Source: Thiosocius sp049669185 (GTDB lineage Bacteria; Pseudomonadota; Gammaproteobacteria; Chromatiales; Chromatiaceae). Taken from it: a DNA stretch of 9,938 nt. Shown piece by piece: positions 1 to 5,746 of this stretch. The position numbers and the translations under genes are program-made. Every line of letters starts with the position of its first letter. Position 1 is the first letter of the stretch. The notes beneath the pieces were generated by a model. That model was not told the origin of the DNA. It ran no database searches and was given only the letters and a program-made list of their open reading frames with translations. The stretch is taken from positions 1 through 9,938 of the forward strand of contig JBATKF010000163.1 in assembly GCA_049669185.1 (NCBI GenBank), written 5' to 3'.

Positions 1-111
1 CTCAAGGGGTTGTCCTGGTGTTTCCGAAAGAATTCAGTCGATTATGAAGTAGTGGTTTGGGAATGCCCACGGGGATCACGCAGTTAGGTGTTTGTGGGAG
101 AAGCGAGTGGG
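1..111. other. Flank left of the IS21-family element, no gene recognised
   Basis: I see no credible gene, RNA or promoter in this stretch. It is host DNA outside the inferred left tip of the IS21-type element. Positions 73-99 resemble positions 3543-3569 on the other side of the element (see findings). With the element's own left end (112-343) it makes up the first 343 bases without a convincing gene. Confidence 0.5.
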
Positions 112-148
112 TGTAAGTGCCGACCACCTACCGCGGTTATCTGCCGCG
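112..148 (+). repeat. Left terminal inverted repeat of the IS21-type element
   Basis: The outer bases TGTAAGTGCCG pair with TGTTAACGCCG at the other end. The strongest match is internal: CGCGG followed by a short spacer and TGCCGCG at about 132-148. This inner part is itself a small dyad (CGCGG/CCGCG), as expected for a transposase-binding site. Match to the right end is 24 of 37, ungapped. Confidence 0.65.
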
Positions 149-343
149 TGCCTCAAACAGGGGTTTTCTTGCTCTCTGACAATAGCGACGCCCCTAGGGT
201 GACAGAACGGCAGCTCGCTGATACGCGGGGCTGACAACCGTCACGAAAAGGATTAAGAGAGACTGACCGAAGAACCGGGCATAGCGCCGGCCCAGATTTG
301 ACGGTCAAGTCCGACGCCATGCCCCCCACCGTGCGATTGCACA

Positions 344-817
344 GTGAGGCCAGTGTCGCACTCAAGGTCTTGTTTATCCAGCACGGATTGTTCCGCCGTC
401 GCAGAGCTGCCCAGTGCGCGGCTGTATCACTGCGCCCGCTGTCATCGCCAAGTGATGCTGTGTCGCCGCTGTGATCGGGGGCATGTGTATTGCTTCGACG
501 GTTGTGCGCCCGAGGCACGTCGTGATTCGCTGCGCCGCGCCGGCGCGCGTTACTGCGCCACCCGTCGCGGCCGCTTCAACAATGCCGAACGCCAGCGTCG
601 ATTTCGCGCCAAATCCTCAAAAGTAACGCATCAGGGTTCTCCGCCGACGGGGACGCCTGCTGTAGTGGCGGTGAATGAAAAACCACCGGACAGTCTGCAG
701 GCCCTGGCTCCCTCGGCCGTCGATTCGCTGCGTTGCCACCACTGTGGCCAACCCTGCGATCCGTTCCTGCGTCAGGACTTCCTCCGGTCTAGCGCGCGTA
801 GGCGTTATCCGCCGTGA
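344..817 (+). CDS. Small cysteine-rich zinc-finger-like protein, IS21 accessory gene
   Basis: A 157-residue basic protein starting at GTG 344; GTG 353 is a possible alternative, and similarity to what I recall of this family begins only at about residue 27. Two cysteine clusters suggest metal binding: C30-X2-C33, C40-X2-C43, C50 and C54 in the N-terminal half, and CHHCGQPC at residues 131-138 near the C-terminus. Between them is an Arg-rich stretch (about 72-93) followed by VTHQGSP. From memory, small proteins with this CxxC / RQRRFR / VTHQGSP layout are common just upstream of istA in some beta- and gammaproteobacterial IS21 elements. No biochemical role is known to me. A DNA-binding or regulatory role in transposition is inference. 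It ends 27 bp before istA and is probably cotranscribed with it. The start is uncertain. Confidence 0.7.
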   Translation: MRPVSHSRSCLSSTDCSAVAELPSARLYHCARCHRQVMLCRRCDRGHVYCFDGCAPEARRDSLRRAGARYCATRRGRFNNAERQRRFRAKSSKVTHQGSPPTGTPAVVAVNEKPPDSLQALAPSAVDSLRCHHCGQPCDPFLRQDFLRSSARRRYPP

Positions 818-844
818 TCGTCTGCGCGCCTCACGGGAGGTGCG

Positions 845-2371
845 ATGATTGATAAAGAGCTGGAAGCCAAGATCCTGCGCTATCACTTCGTTGAGCAGTG
901 GCGCGTGAATACGATTGCCCGGCAGCTGGGTATCCATCACTCGACGGTCGACCGGGTACTGTCGCAGGCCGGCCTGCCGAAAGCCGAGCGTGCGCCCCGA
1001 CCGTCGATCGTCGACCCGTATCACCCGCTGATCATCGACACCCTGGCGCAGTATCCGACGCTGACGGCGGCGCGCCTATTGGCGATGGCCCAAGCCCGCG
1101 GTTATACCGGCGGCGCCAGTCAATTCCGTGCCCATGTCGCACAGCTGCGTCCACGCCGTCAGCCCGAGGCCTATCTGCGCCTGAAGACCTTGCCCGGCGA
1201 GCAGGGACAAGTCGACTGGGGACACTTTGGCCCCATCCAGATCGGTCGCGCCAAGCGCGAGCTGATGGCCTTCGTCATGGTGCTGAGCTTCAGCCGGCTG
1301 ATCTTCCTGCGCTTTTATCTGAATCAACGCATGGATAACTTCCTGCGTGGGCATGTCGCGGCGTTTGACGCCTTTCAGGGTGTCCCGAAGGTCCTGTTAT
1401 ACGACAACCTACGTTCCGCGGTGCTCGAACGTCGCGGCCAGGTGATCCGCTTTCACCCGACCTTACTGGAGCTGTCCGCGCATTATCGTTTCGAGCCGCG
1501 CCCGGTCGCGCCGGCGCGGGGGAATGAAAAAGGCCGCGTCGAGCGCGCCATCCGGTATGTGCGTGAAAGCTTCTTTGCCGGTCGTACCTGGTCGGACCTT
1601 GACGACCTCAACGCCCAGGCCGAGGCCTGGTGTGCCGGCCCCAGTGCGCAACGGCGCTGTCCGGAAGATCCCGACCTCACTGTCGCCGAGGCCTTCGCTC
1701 AAGAGCGGGACCACCTGATCGCCTTGCCGGACAATCCGTTCCCGCATGATGAGCGCACCGAGGTCGGTGTCGACAAGACGCCCTATGTGCGCTTCGATCT
1801 GAACGACTACTCGGTACCGTACCGCTATGTCCAGCGCACGCTGAGTGTGTCGGCCTCGCTGACCCAGGTGCGCATCTTTGACGGTGACACGGTCGTCGCC
1901 ACGCATCCACGCTCCTTCGATAAAGGCGAGCAGATCGAAGACCCCGCCCACATCAAGGAACTGGTCGCGCACAAACGAGCCGCGCGCACCCACCGTGGCT
2001 TGGATCGCTTGGCACAGGCCGTGCCGGCCAGTCGAGCCCTCCTGCAACTGGCCGCCGAACGCGGCACGCCGTTGGCGCGCGCCACGACGCAGCTGACCCA
2101 GTTACTCGATGACTACGGCGCCAGCGAGTTGGCACCAGCCATCGATGAAGCCTTGGCCAACCAAGTCCCGCACGTCAATGCCGTCCGCCAGGCGCTGGAA
2201 CGCCGCCGTGAGCAGCGTGATCAACCGCCACCGGTGCCGCTGACCCTGCCAGACAATGACAAGGCCCGTCGGATCGTCGTGCGGCCACCGTCCTTGGCCG
2301 TCTACGACCAACTCCACCCACCGCATAACGACCTCGACGCCACGGAGCCCGACGATGACCCACCCGCCTAA
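845..2371 (+). CDS. istA: IS21-family transposase IstA
   Basis: A 508-residue DDE transposase that binds the element ends and catalyses strand transfer. A helix-turn-helix lies at about residues 18-40 (VNTIARQLGIHHSTVDRVL). The RNase H-like rve core follows with D124 in QVDWGHFG, D187 in LLYDNLR and the likely catalytic glutamate E233 in GNEKGRVER. The C-terminal half (about 300-400) is the IstA beta-rich region. The start ATG 845 has a good ribosome-binding site, GGGAGG at 835-840. The reading frame is uninterrupted and of normal length. The 3' end overlaps istB by 17 bp, as in many IS21 elements where the two are translationally linked. Assignment is firm from family motifs; activity is not shown. 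Confidence 0.95.
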   Translation: MIDKELEAKILRYHFVEQWRVNTIARQLGIHHSTVDRVLSQAGLPKAERAPRPSIVDPYHPLIIDTLAQYPTLTAARLLAMAQARGYTGGASQFRAHVAQLRPRRQPEAYLRLKTLPGEQGQVDWGHFGPIQIGRAKRELMAFVMVLSFSRLIFLRFYLNQRMDNFLRGHVAAFDAFQGVPKVLLYDNLRSAVLERRGQVIRFHPTLLELSAHYRFEPRPVAPARGNEKGRVERAIRYVRESFFAGRTWSDLDDLNAQAEAWCAGPSAQRRCPEDPDLTVAEAFAQERDHLIALPDNPFPHDERTEVGVDKTPYVRFDLNDYSVPYRYVQRTLSVSASLTQVRIFDGDTVVATHPRSFDKGEQIEDPAHIKELVAHKRAARTHRGLDRLAQAVPASRALLQLAAERGTPLARATTQLTQLLDDYGASELAPAIDEALANQVPHVNAVRQALERRREQRDQPPPVPLTLPDNDKARRIVVRPPSLAVYDQLHPPHNDLDATEPDDDPPA

Positions 2372-3179
2372 TGCCCTATCACCGGAGGCACTCCAACAGC
2401 AGGTCGCGGACCTCAAGCTGCATGGTCTGCTGGCCCACTGGCACACCCTCAGCGATGAGGCACTTGCCTGGTTACCGCAATGGCTGCAATGGGAACACGA
2501 GGAACGTCGCCGTCGCGGCCTGCAACGCCGCCTCAGCGCCGCGCATATCGGCCGTTTCAAACCGCTGGCCGACTTCGACTGGGATTGGCCGACGCAGTGT
2601 GACAAAAGCAGCGTATCCGCTTTGATGTCGCTCGATTTCATCACCGAGGCGGTCAACGTCATCCTGGTCGGCCCCAATGGCGTCGGCAAATCGATGATCG
2701 CGCAGAACATCGCCTACCAAGCGGTCATCCAGGGGCACAGCGCATTGTTTATCAATGCCGCCCAGATGCTCGGCGACCTCGCCGCGCAAGACGGCGACAA
2801 CGCCTTGCGTCGACGCTTTGCCCACTACGCCCGACCCGATGTGCTGGTCATCGATGAGATCGGCTATCTGTCCTATGGCACACGCCATGCCGACATGCTG
2901 TTTGAAATCGTCAATCGACGCTACGAACGCAAGCCGACGATCATCACCACCAACCGGCCGTTTACCGAATGGCGGGAGGTGTTTCCCAACGCCGCCTGTG
3001 TCGTCTCAATCGTCGATCGCCTGGTGCACCACGCCGAGATCCTCGTCATCGAGGGCGAGTCCTACCGCATGCGTGAGGCCAAGGAGCGCGCGGCGCGCAA
3101 ACCCACCAAGACCAAACGCCAACGCGGCACAAAAGCCCCTGCATCAAAGACAACCGCCACAGGAGGCCAGACACCATGA
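2355..3179 (+). CDS. istB: IS21-family helper ATPase IstB
   Basis: A 274-residue AAA+ ATPase of the DnaC/IstB type that assembles on target DNA and recruits or activates IstA. The Walker A motif is GPNGVGKS (residues 106-113), Walker B is VLVIDEIG (163-170), sensor I is TTNRPF (199-204), and the arginine-containing VDRLVHHAEIL stretch is at about 220-230. The N-terminal 60 residues are helical and charged, as in the family. An upstream in-frame start at 2256 exists, but ATG 2355 is preferred: it has GGAG at 2344-2347, gives the normal IstB N-terminus, and produces the short overlap with istA. The C-terminal tail (from about 245) is Lys/Arg/Thr-rich. The stop overlaps the next gene's start as ATGA. 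Confidence 0.95.
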   Translation: MTHPPNALSPEALQQQVADLKLHGLLAHWHTLSDEALAWLPQWLQWEHEERRRRGLQRRLSAAHIGRFKPLADFDWDWPTQCDKSSVSALMSLDFITEAVNVILVGPNGVGKSMIAQNIAYQAVIQGHSALFINAAQMLGDLAAQDGDNALRRRFAHYARPDVLVIDEIGYLSYGTRHADMLFEIVNRRYERKPTIITTNRPFTEWREVFPNAACVVSIVDRLVHHAEILVIEGESYRMREAKERAARKPTKTKRQRGTKAPASKTTATGGQTP

Positions 3180-3379
3180 GCTTATCGGTGACCCCGCTAT
3201 ACACCCATTGGGACGCTGACGAAGCCTATCTCGTCATCCAGTTCCTCGATCGACTGCGCGAACAGCTGATTGAGACTTACGGCGATGAGATTATCGACAT
3301 GCTGAAGGCCACAAATACCGACCACCATGACGACAGCGACCAAATCAAACTCCCGTTTGACGACGAGCTGCCATTTTGA
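3176..3379 (+). CDS. 67-residue acidic protein, IS21 accessory gene
   Basis: A small acidic protein beginning at ATG 3176, which overlaps the istB stop (ATGA) and has AGGAGG at 3161-3166. The tight coupling argues for a real gene of the IS operon. Residues about 10-45 are predicted helical (AYLVIQFLDRLREQLIETYG), and the C-terminus ends in a very acidic segment, QIKLPFDDELPF. I know similar short proteins downstream of istB in elements that also carry the upstream cysteine-rich gene, but no function. The acidic tail could bind a basic partner such as IstA, IstB or the cysteine-rich protein; that is speculation. There is no signal peptide, membrane segment or cysteine pair. Confidence 0.75.
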   Translation: MSLSVTPLYTHWDADEAYLVIQFLDRLREQLIETYGDEIIDMLKATNTDHHDDSDQIKLPFDDELPF

Positions 3380-3456
3380 CCCGTCGACCCTGACGCATTG
3401 AGCCAGTAAGGTGAATGCCCCTGTCAGTACTGCCTCACCCGCGCAACGGCAAACCC

Positions 3457-3493
3457 CGCGGCAAATCGCCGCGCTTCGACCCCGGCGTTAACA
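3457..3493 (-). repeat. Right terminal inverted repeat of the IS21-type element
   Basis: Read from the tip inward on the minus strand it starts TGTTAACGCCGGGG and contains CGCGG...TGCCGCG, matching the left end at 24 of 37 positions. A perfect 6-bp dyad, CGCGGC/GCCGCG with a 5-base loop, lies at 3457-3473. With no following T-run it looks more like a binding site than an intrinsic terminator. Confidence 0.65.
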
Positions 3494-3689
3494 TCCCAGG
3501 AAAAGGTTCGGCCAGAAGCGTTGCCTGGCGTGGTTTTTCGGCGGATTACGCGGAGTTAGAGATATGGGAATGATGGCTGTCGACGATCTCGATGACAGCT
3601 TTCTTTTGGGCTCGCTCACATCCGCCGCACGGTTCAAATAACCGCGAGCGGGTGTCAAGCAATGGGCCACCGTTCAAGTGTTGCCATTC
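3494..3689. other. Intergenic flank right of the IS element, no gene recognised
   Basis: Between the element's right tip and the tumE promoter I find no credible gene on either strand. Two overlapping minus-strand frames of about 60 codons are open, but they have no family resemblance and no convincing ribosome-binding site. The segment around 3543-3569 resembles 73-99 on the left side of the element. Confidence 0.5.
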
Positions 3690-3725
3690 TTGACAACACG
3701 AAGAAGCGTTGTCATAATTGACAAC
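3690..3725 (+). promoter_or_regulatory. tumE promoter with three overlapping TGACAAC operator half-sites
   Basis: A consensus -35 TTGACA (3690-3695) is followed by a 17-bp spacer and -10 CATAAT (3713-3718). The tumE ATG begins 7 nt later at 3726, where transcription should start, so the message is probably leaderless. No Shine-Dalgarno sequence is present. Three 7-bp half-sites alternate in orientation: TGACAAC at 3691-3697, GTTGTCA at 3708-3714 and TGACAAC at 3719-3725. The last two form a perfect 18-bp palindrome with a TAAT centre over the -10 and start point. This placement is ideal for repression, presumably by TumA alone or in a TumE-TumA complex. Confidence 0.75.
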
Positions 3726-4010
3726 ATGAAAGCTGGACTCATCCACCGCTTCAAAAACATCACGTCAGAGGGCGACATCATTGAAGCAGTCATCTGGAAG
3801 GTACCGAACCCGGTCAAACCCTCAGAGCATCTGTACAAGTATCGTATGGTCTATTTGGTGAACGGCAAGCGCGTGGTCGGCTTCGACAATGAGCGTGGCA
3901 AGGGTGATCACTGTCACCTTGACGGGATTGAGCAGACTTACAACTTCACGACTGTGGACCAATTGATGGCCGACTTCATCGCTGAGATCGAAAAACGGAG
4001 GAAGCAATGA
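3726..4010 (+). CDS. tumE: TumE-family toxin (DUF6516) of a type II-like toxin-antitoxin pair
   Basis: A 94-residue basic protein with the pattern of the TumE (DUF6516) toxin family: an N-terminal beta-rich part (DIIEAVIWKVPNPV, about 17-30), the KYRMVYLVNGKRVVGFDNERGKGDH region (about 38-61, split here by family as KYR...GFDNERGKGDH), then H62-H64 and a helical end. The HxH and GFDNE residues are the most distinctive and may be active-site residues, but the mechanism is not established here. The frame is open upstream to GTG 3678, but ATG 3726 is chosen because family proteins start there and the promoter -10 ends 8 nt before it. The stop overlaps the tumA start (ATGA). Family assignment is from memory of the domain pattern. 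Confidence 0.8.
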   Translation: MKAGLIHRFKNITSEGDIIEAVIWKVPNPVKPSEHLYKYRMVYLVNGKRVVGFDNERGKGDHCHLDGIEQTYNFTTVDQLMADFIAEIEKRRKQ

Positions 4011-4372
4011 AAAGAGTGCTCACGATCACCCTGTCATCCGACTGGAAAGCGAACCTGGAGAAAGCAGCGGCAACAATGCAACGCGGCGTCAAGTCAGGCA
4101 AGTATCAAGGCGAGGTTCTGAACTTCGAATCGCCGGCTGTTTTGTTCGGAAAACTGACGGAACGCCGCTGGAACTTGGTACGTGAAATTCAGCGTGCCGA
4201 AGAACCGGTCGGAGTACGGGAGATCGCCAGACGAGTGAAGCGCGATGTGCGTCGGGTACATGACGATCTGGCGGTGTTGCTCGAGCTTGGTCTGATCGAG
4301 CGAACAGATGATGAGGCGCTTGTCTGTCCATTCAGCGATATCCACGTCGATATGCACATGAGGGCGGCGTGA
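4007..4372 (+). CDS. tumA: TumA-type antitoxin with winged helix-turn-helix
   Basis: A 121-residue DNA-binding protein encoded immediately after the TumE-type toxin, with a 4-bp ATGA overlap and a strong ribosome-binding site, GGAGG at 3997-4001. Strong translation of the antitoxin against a leaderless toxin start fits the usual excess of antitoxin. Residues about 50-105 form a MarR/HVO_A0114-like winged helix: RWNLVREIQ, then VGVREIARRVKRDVRRVHDDL as the helix-turn-helix (about 69-88), then LLELGLIERTDD as the wing. The first 45 residues are a beta strand (RVLTITLSS) and an amphipathic helix and could bind the toxin. The likely target is the TGACAAC half-site cluster at 3690-3725. The gene order toxin-antitoxin is the usual one for TumE/TumA. 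Confidence 0.78.
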   Translation: MKRVLTITLSSDWKANLEKAAATMQRGVKSGKYQGEVLNFESPAVLFGKLTERRWNLVREIQRAEEPVGVREIARRVKRDVRRVHDDLAVLLELGLIERTDDEALVCPFSDIHVDMHMRAA

Positions 4373-4546
4373 CTAAAATCGAAAAGCCTCCGCGATAGTC
4401 GGGGCGATTCACCTCGCTCTGATTCTGGAAGCTGTCCGTACCTAAGACCGGTTGGGTAAAGACAATGATCCCTGCGAGAAACAGGGTCTGTCGCTGATTG
4501 CGCTTGGCGTTTGTCGAAGGGCAATGCAAGACCTGAGCCCGAAGCA
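4373..4546. other. Unrecognised junction segment between tumA and the hepT stump; possible relic IS end
   Basis: No gene is recognised. Read on the minus strand, 4411-4373 starts TGAATCGCCCCGAC and continues with GCGGAGGC, which resembles IS3-family termini as I remember them. If that is right, about 40 bp of an IS end is left. The rest (4412-4546) has short open frames with no family resemblance. This segment replaces the body of the hepT gene whose first codons end at about 4547. I see no terminator for tumA. Confidence 0.35.
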
Positions 4547-4576
4547 GATATAGAAACGCCACTCGCGTTCAGACAT
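4442..4576 (-). pseudogene. hepT: hepT remnant: first ~10 codons of the HEPN toxin, then unrelated sequence
   Basis: ATG 4576 lies inside the last codons of the mntA-type gene (ATGTCTGA overlap), the standard arrangement for MntA/HepT pairs. The first ten codons read MSEREWRFYI, matching the start of HepT (DUF86/HEPN) proteins as I know them. From codon 11 (4546 downward) the reading is CFGLRSC..., with no HEPN features, and it stops at TAG 4444-4442 after 44 codons. The HepT RNase motif (RX4-6H) is absent. The toxin gene was therefore cut at about 4547 by a deletion or insertion, leaving its ribosome-coupled start in place. Only 4547-4576 is homologous sequence. The short length keeps confidence moderate. 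Confidence 0.6.
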
Positions 4577-4859
4577 TCACCGCCTCGCGCTCGATGTACG
4601 GCTTGAGTTCTGCCCGCAACGCCTTTTCGGTTACCAGATCGACGGCACAACCCAGTTCATCTTCCAAATAAAACTGCACGCCGAAGTAACCGGCGGAAGT
4701 AGCCGGCCCGTCGAAACCGACGACGATATCCACGTCACTATCCGGTCGCGCCTCATCCCGAGCGGTCGAGCCGAACAACGCAAGCCGCGTTACACCGTAG
4801 CGCTCGGCGAGCACCGGTTTGGCTGCACGCAACGTCTGCAAGACCTGCTGTCTGTTCAT
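4569..4859 (-). CDS. mntA: MntA-type nucleotidyltransferase antitoxin (minimal nucleotidyltransferase)
   Basis: A 96-residue minimal nucleotidyltransferase. The active-site pattern GSX10DXD is exact: G30-S31, then ten residues, D42-V-D44 in SDVDIVV; D74 in CAVDLV is the expected third carboxylate. In type VII toxin-antitoxin systems MntA adenylylates the HepT HEPN RNase and neutralises it. ATG 4859 is chosen because GGTGGAG precedes it and it gives the standard N-terminus; ATG 4883 lies 24 bp upstream in frame. The start overlaps, as ATGA, the stop of the frame that carries the zinc-ribbon fragment. The stop lies within the hepT remnant, so this looks like an antitoxin without its toxin. Catalytic residues are intact; present function is unknown. 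Confidence 0.85.
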   Translation of the reverse strand: MNRQQVLQTLRAAKPVLAERYGVTRLALFGSTARDEARPDSDVDIVVGFDGPATSAGYFGVQFYLEDELGCAVDLVTEKALRAELKPYIEREAVNV

Positions 4860-4915
4860 CTCTCCACCTCGAAAACCCACCATCCCATAATACGACCGGA
4901 ACTTCGCAAGTCACG

Positions 4916-5020
4916 CGTACCGCGGCACTTCGGATAGTCCGCACAACCCCAGAAGGCCTTTCCAGCGTTGGAGCCTCGACGCGCCACCCGCTTCACCATC
5001 GGACCATGGCAGGTGGGGCA
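4916..5020 (-). pseudogene. Stranded topoisomerase-type C4 zinc ribbon fragment
   Basis: The minus strand from 5020 reads CPTCHGPMVKRVARRG, then FWGCADYPKCRGT. This is a complete zf-C4_Topoisom domain with four cysteines: CX2C, 21 residues, CX5C. The domain normally sits at the C-terminus of topoisomerase I and also of various nucleases and NERD-type proteins. Here nothing larger belongs to it. It follows an in-frame TGA (5029-5027) just after the hsdM fragment, in another frame from the end of that fragment, and continues as non-domain sequence to the TGA that overlaps the nucleotidyltransferase start. It appears to be the surviving 3' end of a deleted gene. The parent gene cannot be identified from this fragment. 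Confidence 0.7.
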
Positions 5021-5030
5021 CTGAGGTCAT

Positions 5031-5434
5031 GCCCTGCAGCAGCGGATTTTCCCGGGCGATGGCCCGCATGTGGGTGGTGACACCCTCGCCGATCTTGTCC
5101 GCGAGCTTGCGGATGACGGACCAGACTGGCTGCTCCGAGTCATCCGGCACCAGCGGCAGATAGAAGCGGACGAGCTTGTGATCGGCCGTCGCAAGCTGAA
5201 AGGCCTTTTTGCGCGAGCCGACCTCAGCGGCAATGCGGTCGATCTGATCACTGAATCGCCCCGGGTATCGCAGAGGCGTTTGGTGAAGATGAGCGGGAGG
5301 ATGTAGTCCTTGGATTTCGGCGCGTCCTTGGCCCCGCGGATGGAGCAGGCCGCATGCCAGATCCAGGATTCGAGGGACCTGTCTTTGTTATTGTCTGCTG
5401 AGTTCTTACCCACCTTCTTTTGCGTTCTTGCCAT
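5031..5434 (-). pseudogene. hsdM: Frameshifted N-terminal fragment of a type I methyltransferase HsdM
   Basis: From ATG 5434 (preceded by AGG) the frame reads MARTQKKVGKN, then SLESWIWHAACSIRGAKDAP and KDYILPLIFTKRLCD, the typical N-terminus of an N6-adenine HsdM. After RLCD (5267) the frame shifts. The next frame continues the HsdM N-terminal helical domain with DQIDRIAAEVGSRKKAFQLA, KLVRFYLPLVPDD and PVWSVIRKLADKIGE, ending at NPLLQG (5031). About eight extra bases near 5259-5266 (ACCCGGGG on the minus strand, between GCGAT repeats) explain the shift. The methyltransferase domain with the SAM-binding and NPPY-type motifs is absent. Just upstream another frame ends MELLE-stop, hinting at a former preceding gene. 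It is distinct in position from the hsdM 3' end at 9711-9938. Confidence 0.85.
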
Positions 5435-5746
5435 TGACCTATTCCAGCAACTCCATGTCGTACTGACGCCGATTCGGCCGGTGGCGCTTACGCACTCTCC
5501 TATCGTCTCAAGGATACCTGCCGCGAAAATCGATTCTATCGCCTTTTCCGCTTTCGGCTTGCTGGCCTCAAGAAATGGGGGCAGATAAGAATGGCACTGA
5601 ATTAAGCTCAAGCACTTGAAAAGGCGGGGAAACTCAGGGGGCTGGCGGCCCCGGATGGTAGGCTGAAGGTTGCGAAGCCACAGCAACCAACCAAGGAGCC
5701 AGCCCGCATGCATGCTACCCACCGTGCGACCGCCGTACAACAACGT
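5435..5746. other. Unrecognised 312-bp segment joining hsdR and hsdM fragments
   Basis: This stretch lies between the point where hsdR homology stops and the ATG of the hsdM fragment. One minus-strand frame stays open across it and fuses the two fragments (for example LPPFLEASKPKAEKAIESIF), and a plus-strand frame is also open, but I recognise neither. A small dyad, GGGGC-5-GCCCC, lies at 5638-5652. The plus-strand sequence around 5578-5610 (GGCAGATAAGAATGGCACTG...) could be an IS terminus; I cannot verify that. On the minus strand a short frame ending RRQYDMELLE-stop at about 5438 may be the tail of a lost gene. Confidence 0.4.

Larger units (their letters stand above)
112..3493 (+). mobile_element. 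IS21-family insertion sequence with four genes (istA, istB and two accessory genes)
   Basis: A transposable element of about 3.38 kb. It contains the two IS21 hallmark genes, istA (DDE transposase) and istB (AAA+ helper ATPase), plus a cysteine-rich protein gene before istA and a 67-codon gene after istB. The boundaries come from comparing the left end with the reverse complement of the right end. Starting at TGT (112) and at ACA (3491-3493), 24 of 37 positions match without a gap, and TGT tips are usual for the IS21 family. The bases outside the tips (AGTGGG on the left, TCCCAGG on the right) do not form a target duplication. The element is longer than a minimal IS21 element (about 2-2.6 kb) because of the accessory genes and a left leader of about 230 bp. 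All four frames are open, so it may be active. Boundaries are inferred; gene content is firm. Confidence 0.8.

Noticed and set aside
153..518. Minus-strand open frame of 121 codons opposite the IS left end
   Set aside because: Low-complexity Arg/Ser/Thr-rich product with no family resemblance, antisense to the supported cysteine-rich gene and across the inverted repeat.
1463..2047. Minus-strand open frame of 194 codons inside istA
   Set aside because: Antisense shadow of a GC-rich coding region; no ribosome-binding site or domain.
3457..3473. Intrinsic terminator at the end of the IS operon
   Set aside because: The hairpin is GC-rich but has no following T-run, and it coincides with the inner part of the terminal inverted repeat.
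3546..3746. Minus-strand 66-codon frame overlapping the tumE promoter
   Set aside because: Contains a CxxC but no recognisable family, and it runs through the promoter and operator.
4332..4562. Minus-strand 76-codon frame downstream of mntA as a possible HepT partner
   Set aside because: It does not resemble HepT. The true hepT start is in another frame (ATG 4576) and is truncated.
5310..5588. Plus-strand 92-codon frame opposite the hsdM fragment
   Set aside because: Its first part is antisense to clear HsdM sequence. The rest is unrecognised and could be noise.
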